Assembly: GCA_027574665.1 (NCBI GenBank)
Contig: CM050656.1
Coordinates: forward strand, 15,265,501 to 15,329,500
Length of the DNA stretch: 64,000 nt
Direction: 5' to 3'
Origin: Rhynochetos jubatus
Lineage: Eukaryota; Chordata; Aves; Eurypygiformes; Rhynochetidae
The notes below the pieces were generated by a model, which was not told where the DNA came from, did no database searches, and was given only the letters and a program-made list of their open reading frames with translations. Shown here in pieces: positions 50,401 through 60,600 of this stretch. A program made the translations under genes and the position numbers. Each line of letters starts with the position of its first letter. Position 1 is the first letter of the stretch.

Positions 50401-51870
50401 GAAATATGGGATCTCCCACAGCAATGTGAGAGACGTATATCTGGGAACTTGGTGAGAATAAGAATGAAATGTATTTATAGACGAGGTCAGAATGTCATTG
50501 GTCACTTGTTGAAAAACTTCTGGGGAGATCTCTGTCCATACAAAGCCTCTGTGCTAGCTAAGCAGACCTCTTTTTGCCCTGCACTCTAAAGTCTGCCAGT
50601 TTAGCACTAGTTTCTTTATAAATAACTTAGATTTGGAGCTGGCTGTAAGAAACTCACATTATGCTCACGAAGTCCAATTGAAAACAAATTTTAAGGTTAA
50701 TGCATCCATACACCCCCCATGCCTTTATTATGTTTGTGTTGTCACTCTCAGACTGATAGGAAACTGTCCATTTCAACCAAATCTTCTCAAACAGAAATAT
50801 AGTGGCCCTTTTCGTTTCAGATTTTTATTGTGTTCGTCACTACAACCTGACTGAGGAATGTATTCATGGAGTAAACTGATCAGTCAGAGAAATGCTGTCG
50901 CCTTATTTCCAGGGAGAGGGACAGAAAATACAAAGTCAGTCTATGCACTGCTTATTCACAGTGTTGAAGAGTGACTCCCAAAATTTTTGTCCAGCCCTGC
51001 AGAACAATTCCTACGCATAAATATAAACAAATATGTTCCTTAGCCATCAGCATGGCTGAGGTATTTATGGTTTGGCCCAAGGTTAACAGGTAGGCTATAT
51101 GATGAGTGATAGTGATACAGCTGGAACATAGTCTAAATCTGACTTCCATCCTTGCATTTGTCCTTTCTCTTAGTTTAGCATTGGCTTCCATTAAAAAGAA
51201 GTGTGCATTCAATGACGTTTATTATGGACATGGTATACAAAATGTACACATTATCTACCAATAGAATGGGAAGACGCAACATATTGTCAAAAATTACATG
51301 GCTGAACACTTGTGCCTGAATTCAATAAACACAGGGGAAACCTCTACTCTTTGCCTACCACAGCAACATCATACAAAAATTAAAATGTACCTAAAGTGCT
51401 CCTAAAAATGTACCAGAGCAAACATGATCCAGATGTCTATTGAATCTTTGCCTTTCTGTCCTCTAAGACTTTTTCCATCATAATTTTTTTTTTCCAGCTA
51501 TATTATTAATTTTTCAGGGATGGAGAGAAAGTAAGTAAAAAAGCTACTGATGTTTCCAGCAAAAAAGCAAACACTGAAGAGTAAAAGTTTAAGAGACCAC
51601 TTGTTTGCTTTAATTTCTACACAAAATGTTTTTCTTCCATTCATTGTTTTGTTTTCAGTGAACTTCTGGGTTTGGAAAAAAAGACCCACAGTCTAATGCC
51701 TCCCTTACATGCTATGAGAAAAAATGCTATGAGAATTTCTAAGTATAAGTTACAGCTTTTAGTAAGCATCATTCTTCAAATGTATCCCTCACTTTGTCCA
51801 CCTGCCAGTGTTCATAGTTCACGACATGTAGCTGTGAGGCCTGGTTGTGCTGCAGGACATAAGAATAATT
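47490..51870. other. Non-coding DNA
   Basis: No gene or named mobile element was recognised. An exact inverted repeat TATTGTACCACAATA lies at 47794-47808 inside sequence that looks like conserved non-coding DNA (47680-47850). A G/T-rich tract with T run occurs at 50033-50070. A tandem pair of ATGCTATGAGAA (51709-51720, 51724-51735) lies near the end. Confidence 0.5.
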
Positions 51871-52010
51871 CCCATTGATTTCAATGGGTATTACATGCAT
51901 CCTGCAGCGGGAGAGTAGGGCCCTCAGGTTTCACTGAATAGCAAATACTCATGTAAAATCCACGGGTCCTATTCTTTCACTGCAGGATATGTTGAAGTCA
52001 ATGGGAGTTA
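51871..52010. repeat. Degenerate old amniote repeat with TCAATGGG dyads
   Basis: CCCATTGATTTCAATGGG at 51871-51888 is a perfect 8-bp dyad, and GTTGAAGTCAATGGGAGTTA follows at 51991-52010. TGCAGGA-type blocks lie between and around them (51851, about 51902, 51981). The combination of TTCAATGGGAGT and a TGCAGGAT block is typical of an interspersed repeat shared by reptiles and birds; I think it is an old LINE tail but cannot name the family with certainty. Confidence 0.5.
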
Positions 52011-53027
52011 CTTGTTAGATGCTGTGATGGGAAAAACTTATCCTTATAAGATAAAGCTGTCCATTCATTGTGGCATTTTGATGAATTTTTCACAAAGATC
52101 CTAGTAATCTCATTTTTTCTATATAAAATACATTAGCTTCTGACCTTCTTTATTGCACTTCATAATTAAGAACTAAGCTAACCCCTAAGAAAACACATAC
52201 AAAGCAAAAGCACATGGAAGAAATAGGAAAAAACTGAATTTATGAAATCACCATGATTTTAGCATAGATGTTAAACAACTCTTTGTGAGAGACTGAAAGA
52301 TGATTATTGTCTAGAAATGCTCTCTGCTCAAACCAGGTATCCCAACACAAATATCCAGTGCTAATGTTAGTGATCTAAATAAGGAACAAGAAGTTGGCAA
52401 ATCAATACAAAATTTGGAATCTGTTTCTCAAATTTTTTTTTATGACTTGGATTTTGAGGCTCAGTTCTTATCAAATCAAAGTTTTCACCCAAATCAGAAA
52501 TCAAACATCTCCTTCATTAGTATGTTATAACATTAGCTGAAGGAAAGGGTTTCTTCCCCTCCCCCTGCCCTCTCCTACTACTCCAGCCCCAAGTGCTCTT
52601 CTTGGTAGTTTGAAAGCAGCAAAGAACTTAAGAAATCTGGGCAGTCTATCAGTTTGCTATGGTTCATTTTAGCTAATCCAGACATCCAGCACAGCAGGGG
52701 GAAAACTGCTGTATCTAGTGAAACAAGAGCATGAATAATTAAAACTCTGTTATTAATGAACTTCCAGTCGTTATGTAAATGAAACTGATTTCAAGTCTAA
52801 TTTGTCAGCCTGAATTCTTTTTCTGTTCTCCTTTTGTCTAGGACAAGAACTTATCATAATGGACTTGATAATAAAACACTGGCAGACATGCTGTGTGCAG
52901 TGCCCATCTGAGTTAGGGCTTTTAGCATGGTTAATTGATACAGTTACTGCAGGATAAGTCTATAAGGCATTTTGTGTGGCTTTACGTTTTACAAGCTGCT
53001 TTTTTTTATTATTATTTCTTTTGACAG

Positions 53028-53089
53028 TGCTAGCTATTCTTTGCACATTCCTCATTACCATTTACCTTTACATGAGGGGTGGCTTGTAA
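53028..53089 (+). other. Candidate terminal coding segment with membrane-like stretch
   Basis: A T-rich tract ends TATTTCTTTTGACAG at 53027. In the phase set by the candidate exon at 47452, the following bases read LAILCTFLITIYLYM then RGGL and a TAA stop (53087-53089). The hydrophobic stretch of about 16 residues is compatible with a transmembrane helix or a GPI-signal tail. A different frame is open up to a donor-like CTG/GTAAAT at 53099-53100, so an internal exon reading is also possible. There is no AATAAA signal close downstream. The protein is not recognised. Confidence 0.25.
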
Positions 53090-56000
53090 TTACTGGCTGG
53101 TAAATACTTTCCTTCGCATTTCGTGTGTTGTTCAAAGACAGCGAAGTTCAGAAAGGTCTGTGGGAAGGGAAGTCTGTAGTTATCAAACAATGGCTAACAG
53201 TCACCAGGAGAAAAAGCCTGTCAAAGCACAAGGCTACCAGGCACTGGGGTCCTTACCCCATTGTCTTGGATCAAGTGTCAGTCATCATCCTGCCCACTGC
53301 AGTTACTTTGATATGAAATAACCAGTGTTGAAGTTATGTAGAAAGGACAGGCACTCCATTGGGAAGGTGGAAACTAGGATTAAAGGAACCCTGAATTTTA
53401 ACTTTTTATTTCCACCAAACCCAGGCAGGATCCTTTGAAACAATTCATTACCCTATATTGATCAAGCCAGGGGTAGGGAGCAGAATTTGTTGTGAAGTTG
53501 ATAGGGCTGAGGGATTGCCTTCAAAATTTAATTTTCAGATAGTGATTTTTTTTTTTTTTTTAAGTAGTCTTACTATGTGTTCTATAATTTTTACCAGTTG
53601 CCTCTTTTTTTTTTTTTCTTGTCAATATATTCAGTATATTTTGGCCTATTAGTTCAGATATATACTGTTATGAGGATCAAGGGTTTAACAGGAAAAAGGT
53701 ATCAATGAAGATTCAGGAAATAAGGAAGGAGAGCAACATGAGCATATATTTCCATATGTACCTTGTGCTAAGAAAGGAAAGAGTTAACAAAACAATCAGC
53801 AAAATAGGATATAAAATAAAAGCTGTGGAAGAAACAGTGCCTGCAGTGCCCTGGCACCAGCCTAGGTCTGGTATCAAGGAGGGGAGGCTGGAAACTGGCC
53901 ATTTTACTCAAAAGAAAACTGTGAAGTAAGAACTGTTTATTTTATCCTGGGTCAGAAACAACACACCTCTTTGTCTTGTGCTCTTTGGGACTTTTTTTTT
54001 TGGTATATTAAGCATGCTCTCTTTGTGCCAATTTTTTTTTTAACCAGCTTGCTTTCTTTGAAAGGAACAAAAAACAGGGAAGGATCACTGATTCTACTCA
54101 CAGGAAATTGAATAAGGGTGAAATATTCTCTGTATAGAGTGGGAAAACTAATATCTTAAGGGGGGTGTTCTGTCTTTTTTCTTCCACCTTAGACTTATTC
54201 TCTGTGCCATCTTTGTGCACAGGTCTAACTAAATGCATACATGGTAATGTTTAGAATTACCTTCTGAGGCATTTTGAGAGTACACTAGTCTATTGGCCCT
54301 TCTTTAGCCTTGTGGGCCAAGTCAGAGGTCTCAACATTGTTGTGGGTGTGGGAGACCTGAGGCAAAATGTGAAGGCCTGAGAGCTGGAAATAATTAAGGC
54401 ACCATGAGGACAAAAAGTGGTGAGTATAGAGAGATGTAGTGTTTCCTTCAAATGGTAATGCTGGGACAACAGAGGTAGAAGAAACCTGGGAAACGGTGAA
54501 TCTATCGGCAAGGATAAGAAGAAGGAAGAGCTGAGGCACATAGGACAGTGGTATTAAGCAGGGACAGAGGCATGGAAGACAGGCAGGCAGAGAGCCCACA
54601 GAAGGAATTTTTTGCATTGGTTAGAGACTCATGGCAAATTGTTCAGGAATGGAGATCTGAGTGATTTCCGTTATTCAGCTTCCTTAAACATATTCTTGAA
54701 AGTGCTGATTTTTTGCAAATGTTACATGTTACGTATTAGCAGAATTCTAAAGAAACTATTAACTGGAATTATGTTTAAATAAAGCTTTTGCCCTGATATT
54801 AACTTAAGACATCTTATCAGTGCTAACATACAAAGAGGCTGGATGTAGATTGCAACATGAAGGGGACAGAAAGGTATCCCCAGACTTTTGGGGCACCTCT
54901 CCCAGTTCTTGGGTCAATTTGCCTTGTTCAGCCTCCAAACTCCACAAAGCTCACCTGGACCCTGAAAAGGGGAATGCCTGCCTGCCAAAGCCTTCTGTGG
55001 TTGGGAGGGCTTCCAAGTGTACCCTCAACTCACTGTGTCACACACTGAATTGTGATATGCAATGTTCAAGAAAACTCCGTCCTGCCTGGAAGAGGCACAA
55101 ATATGCCAGGAAGGAAAAAGTTTGGCACTTTCTGCCTTTTGCTGGGTGGGACAGACACCAACCTCAGGTTTTGCTTTGGATAGTTGTTGTGAACGTTTCA
55201 ATTCTCATATTTTCTTTTCTTTCCTGTTCACGTTGTAGAAGGTAGTCAGGGAATAGCGTGCAGTTTCTGTCAAAGGAGAACAAAGTTTTAAAAGCAACGC
55301 TTTTCTGTCACACCTTGAGCTGGGAACTACATGGTGCTTTGAGCATTCTGTCAAAGAGGTTTGGCATACTCAGGATATGTGTTAAAATTGCTGTGGGAAT
55401 ATTACCAGTAGAGAATATTTATTAGGTGTATTTTTGGAGGCTGACTTTTAATATCTGCTAGCCTGACTATTATTATTATAAAAATAAGACCTAAAATAAA
55501 TTAGATACTTGCTGAAGCTTTAAAATGTTCTTGCAACATAAACATAATGTGAAATCTAATGTAGTTCTAAGGCTAGAGCTGAAAAGAAGGAAAAATAGGA
55601 GAAGAGAGGGAAAGACTTTCCGTGTATCAGGGACACAAGTTTTGCACAACAAAGCAGGTGTTTATAGAATGCTTCACATTAATTCAGTGCAGCTAATACC
55701 CCGGTTTATGTTGTTTGGAGTAATAACAGTGTAACACAGAGCTGTAGCAAAGATTTGCAGGTTTCCTTTAGGTCAGTAACAGTGCTATAAACACATGGGG
55801 CTATTTTTTTATTATTATTCTACTCCATCTTCATCCAGCAACTGGAGGGGAGGGGAAGGGGAGAGGGTTAACAGTTTATGCAGTTTAGAAGGCTTTTCTT
55901 TTTGTCACATTTAAACTAAATATACGCAGGTGGCTAGGTGGCACTGTGGATTAACGTACTTCTGAATTAATGTGCCCGGAGTGGCTTGTATCACAAAATG

Positions 56001-57279
56001 AGCATATCTGAAGTGCAAGCTTGCTTCCTCTTCTGATTCACCATGTGTGCAGTTGTTTGAGTTGCATTATTATTTATATTAAAATCAGAAATCCAAAAGA
56101 GTGGGTACTGTAGTCACGAACCTGTGTTTTGGAGATATATGCTGCTTTGCGGTCACTGTGCTAAAGCTTGCTGTTGATTTTAACTGTAAGAATGTCACCT
56201 AAACTGCAAAAACCATTTAAAAAGGAAAAGAAAAAAGCTTTTCAGGTGTTGGACATTGAGTAAAACAATAAAGAAATAAAACAAGTATTTCTCCAGCACT
56301 ACAGGCACTGAGTGAACTCCATGAGCATTCTAAGGCTGGAAGCCATGGGTTCCTGTTCAAGCAGACACTGTTCAAAATCGCAGGCTGTAGGCCTACTGGA
56401 ATCCAACCAGATCAATCAGACAGACACACATTGCAGAAAGACATATATAAATTGTGCCTCTTTTTGCAAACAATTTTTAATGTAAATATTGTAGGGTTTT
56501 TTAGGGGCTTTCCTTCTACTTCAGTAATCTGTAAACATAGCTTCAACAGCGACTTTGGTAGAAGTTCCTAATTGCACTAGTGTCTGTTCAAAGCCAGGTC
56601 AACTTTACTTATCTAAGGAGAATTTTATGCATTTGAAATATTTTGCTTCTCTAAGAAGTAGGAAGTAGAATTCATATAACCAATAGAAATCAATTATTGC
56701 ACATTCTTAGCTTCCTCTAGTCAACTTCACAGGTAATAATCACTATAGAGATTTCTAAAAGGTAATTACTGTATATTGCTTAATTACAGTTTATTAAGAT
56801 CAAACATACTTAAGTATTTAGTTGATGTAACAGGAAAACACAGTTTGTGTTTATAGTTTTAAACGCAAACAGTGCAATCTATACTGAGGCTTAAAAAAGA
56901 GCGGGTTTTAGGATAGTTTGGATGTCAAAACCACTGAATTAGCCACCTTCCCCTTTGTAACACAAACTAAAGCTTCTGTGACCTGAGGTAAGAGTGCTTT
57001 ATGATGCATGGTAGGTACTCATCGTTACTGCTTCTTTCTACTAAAGTTGAATGTTGTAAAAGAGGGGAACCGATCAGGTACGGAGTGTTAATGGCAAGAT
57101 ATTCTTTTATGTGTATTATTAGTCGAAGATGTATACAGTTAGTTAGAGAAACAACTTTCTCAAGATCTAAGTGCCTGTAAAAATAAGAACTGATTAAGAA
57201 AGAAGTACCTAACCTCTGACTAGATCTATTTTCCTTAAATTGAAAATGAAAGCTGCCTTTTCTACTAAAGGCTCATGCA
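53090..57279. other. Non-coding DNA
   Basis: Poly(T) runs lie at 53547-53561 and 53606-53619. The 141-codon open frame on the + strand at 54820-55245 has a hydrophobic C-terminal stretch (VLLWIVVVNVSILIFSF) but no recognisable family, no adjoining promoter features and a length expected by chance. A G-quadruplex motif is at 55847-55867. Confidence 0.5.
55847..55867 (+). other. G-quadruplex motif
   Basis: Four G runs (GGGG, GGGG, GGGG, GGG) separated by loops of 1, 2 and 3 nt. This meets the canonical rule without needing a homopolymer, so it is the cleanest quadruplex candidate in the window. Confidence 0.75.
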
Positions 57280-57600
57280 GCCAAGAGATTTCACAACAGT
57301 TCAGTTAAAGCCCAGCTAATGAATATAAGTTACTTTGGTGAATTTTAGCTGACTTTGAAATTAAAGTCTGAAACTGTTGGATGCTGCTAGCAGAGCTAGA
57401 CTACAGCAAAATGGACTTAATAAACTCTATTGTGCAGTTAGATCCCTAGTGAGATTTGCCTTCCATCCATGACCAATTGGTATTATTTTTTTGGTGACTG
57501 GTACTTTTGTCTGTGAGACTGGGATTTCTGGGAGTGATTAGCACTTTTCAGCAGTGATTGACAGGTTGTAGCAGCAATGAGACAATAGGAGGAATCGTTA
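57280..57600. promoter_or_regulatory. Candidate conserved non-coding element with PBX-MEIS site
   Basis: TGATTGACAG at 57555-57564 is the textbook composite site of PBX with MEIS/PREP. GTGATTAG (homeodomain core) lies about 20 bp upstream and ACCAATTGGT (57471-57480) is a perfect palindrome carrying CCAAT on both strands. The sequence is free of simple repeats and mixed in composition, as conserved elements tend to be. Conservation itself cannot be seen from one sequence. Confidence 0.3.
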
Positions 57601-60600
57601 GGAATTCAAATGCAGATTTTTGTTTGCATGCTTTAGGACTGATTTGAGTGGAAGTGAAATCTAGATATGAGGACAGAAATCAGCTATTATTTCATCCATT
57701 TTTATAAAATACAAAAGGAAAAAATGAAAATGTGCTGAAAGAATAAATGGAAAAGAGAAGGGGACAAGCAATACGATCACATTATTGTTGAACAGGATTC
57801 TCCTACCACATCAGTTTTGAAGGGGTTTTTATTTTCTTCCCTTCCAGGGAATCCTCTCTGAGTGTTTTGTACAGGAGTTCTGAAAACATGTCAGAATTAA
57901 CAAAATGCTGCTTTAAAACTTTTATAGTTTGTGGTTGAAATATTTTTTCCTCATACTGGTAAGACAGCAAAAAAAAAAAAAAAAAATCACTTTGCAGAGG
58001 AAATGCATATGTTAGTACTGTGCTGAGGCTTGATAAAACTGTCTGCTGCACCTAAAGAAGAGGCCGTAGGGAAATAATTATAGTGACTGATTTCAAGCAT
58101 TGACCAGCAATTGATAATTGGTCATAAATAATTAGGAAATAATGGCATGTCAGTGGTGTAAATTATGTAAATGTAGTAGCTGTGTCCCTGGATACTGATT
58201 CTGAGTGCCTTATAAGTGATTTTTTTATTCAGATTATAAATTTAATATACTGTACATGACAATTTAATCTTGTTTGGCATCAAAGCTACCAAGATAATAC
58301 AGAATTATACAAGCCTAATCAAAGAGGGAAAAATCAGATGAACATCATTATTTTGGAGAGCTGGTTTAATGGGAGTTGACATTTTCAAAAGAGCATGGAT
58401 TCTTTCTGGGTTGGGTTGGTTTTTTTTTTTTTTTTAGAAAACAATCTGAGTTGTATTTCTGAAGCAATAGGCTAACAGAACAAAACACTGACTGAAATTA
58501 CAGATGTGAAAGTGTAATTCATATCTTAGGAGGTATTAAATATTTAAAGTATGATTTTGTACAGCCTGTACTGTTTACATAAAATGATCATGGCTCTGGA
58601 TTTTTATTCCTAAATTGTGTGCTCTTCAGGGCACAAATTCAGCAAGGGCTGTATTTTTGTGCTGTGACTAACTTCTGAAGTGAAGATGATGAAGTTACCA
58701 TCTTCTTTTCGTTTTCTGTTATCTACAATGGTCTGTAACTTTTAGATCTTAATATACTAGGATTATAGTTTAAAATACATATTAGCTAGCATAAATTTCA
58801 CAGAAATGTGTAATGCGTCCCAAGAATAAAATCTAGAGCACAAGGGGAAGGGCTTTTGTGAATGCTTCAGCTCCATGTAGTTTGTTTTTGCTGGAGTTGT
58901 TAGCATATGGGCTGAAACATGTTCCAGAATTACTGTTATTGATGAAGTTTAGTCCTGATGATATTTTATCACACAAACTACATGATGTTCACAAGATGAT
59001 CATTTTACTACATACGGTTTACAAAATGGCTGGTATTAATAAGAAAGAGGTATTTGTCAGAAAGTCAGTTTCTGGATGTTGATGCAGTGTAATTTGAGAA
59101 ACCTCCAAAACAGTGCCAGATAAGATATTCTAATGCTAAGCTGATGACCCAAATATGTGGCTCTAGCATAGTACACACATACAAGAGTAGTTGTTGCTGC
59201 AGTGTTGTGCATCTGCATTAGCGTGGGAACGATTTCAACTCTCCTCTCTACCTTCGGATTTTCATCCTTATTAATTGGATTTTGTCACCCAAAATAAACA
59301 AAACCTTTGAATTTGCTCTTAATATTCAGCACATATTTGTCTCCCACTGAAGCCGGTGACATGTGTTAAGGGCTTTGCTGAATCAGGACCTGGAGGGATG
59401 TAGTGATGCTAACGTTTGCTCCGTAAGGATGGCAATAGTTAGGATGAATAGATAAGGTGGAAGAAAGGGGGAAATGTGGGGTGGAGGGAGGAGCAGAAGA
59501 GACGCGTTCATGAAGCTGCGGCAGTTACCTTGCGGTGTCCTGCCAACCCAGCTCGGAGCACCTGCTGTTGCTGGGTGAGCAGTAGCTCCTGCTGCTTCCA
59601 GAAGTGAAACCGCCCTGCCTGTACTTGCCTGTCAGCACTGCTAAACATTTCTGCTTTCAGTCCAATTAGAACAAGATACTTGCCAAAAAAAGCCGGTACT
59701 TCAACATCAACATTATTTAAAAAGAACAGAAAAGCACCTAAATCGCCTGCCAGATAAAGCCTCCCTCCACTGCCTGCCTTCTTAGTGAAGAACAATTCTA
59801 AACTCAGACCTATTCTAAGGATGATTTTTTTTTAAAAATTTCAGTGCATTTCCTCATGCACTTGTGTGATTTTATTCATATCGCTCATTAAGGAATAGCT
59901 GTTTGCTTATTCTCACTTAGTGTACTAAGATTTTTTTTTTTTTTCCTTATGGGAATTAGTTATGAAAGGCTTTTTTTTTTTTTTTTTAATAAAAAAAAAG
60001 GTCTGATTCCTTCTTCTGCAATCGAGTCTAGACATTCTAAGAGAACTAACCAGGGAAAAGATATATCTGCATAAAAAAAAAAAAAAGGCAATTTTTAAAT
60101 AACTCCAAGATAAAGTGGACATATGGTATGAGATAAAACATGTAACTTAACCATATAGATATTTGGATTCACACTGCCTTTTTCTGGCTCTGACAGTGCT
60201 CTGTATGGGGAGATAAGGGCAGACTTAGAAGGCTATGATTCAGAGAGGCTATTTCGACAAGTTTCCACTCTGAGATTCTGTTCATCAACCTCTAATTAGC
60301 ACTTCATCGCTTTCAGCTTTGTGTCACCCAGCTGGCTAGAGGAAGATGACACCTCCAACTTGAACTGGGCTTTTTTCCATTTTCTTGGAGCTCATCAAGA
60401 CATGTGGTGCTTTCTTAAAGTGCAGCTGGTGCTGGCACTTTCATTGTAAATTTAAATCACTGTGTTTGGAAAAAGGTGATAAGAACAGTTTGTTTCATGT
60501 CCCTGGTGTTTAGCCTGAGGCAATTCCCAGCAAATATATTCAAGGCTCCTTCTGGTTTGATCTGCTACACTTTTTTGTATTATTATTATTAATAACAATG

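Noticed and set aside
52842-52930. Alternative terminal exon after the acceptor TTTTGTCTAG at 52841, in phase with the exon at 43508
   Set aside because: It is open to a TGA and phase-compatible only if the 38-nt exon is skipped. There is no donor, no polyadenylation context and no recognised peptide.
54820-55245. 141-codon open frame on the + strand with a hydrophobic C-terminal stretch
   Set aside because: A frame of this length is expected a few times by chance in 64 kb of six-frame sequence at this stop-codon density. No domain, splice signals or start context support it.
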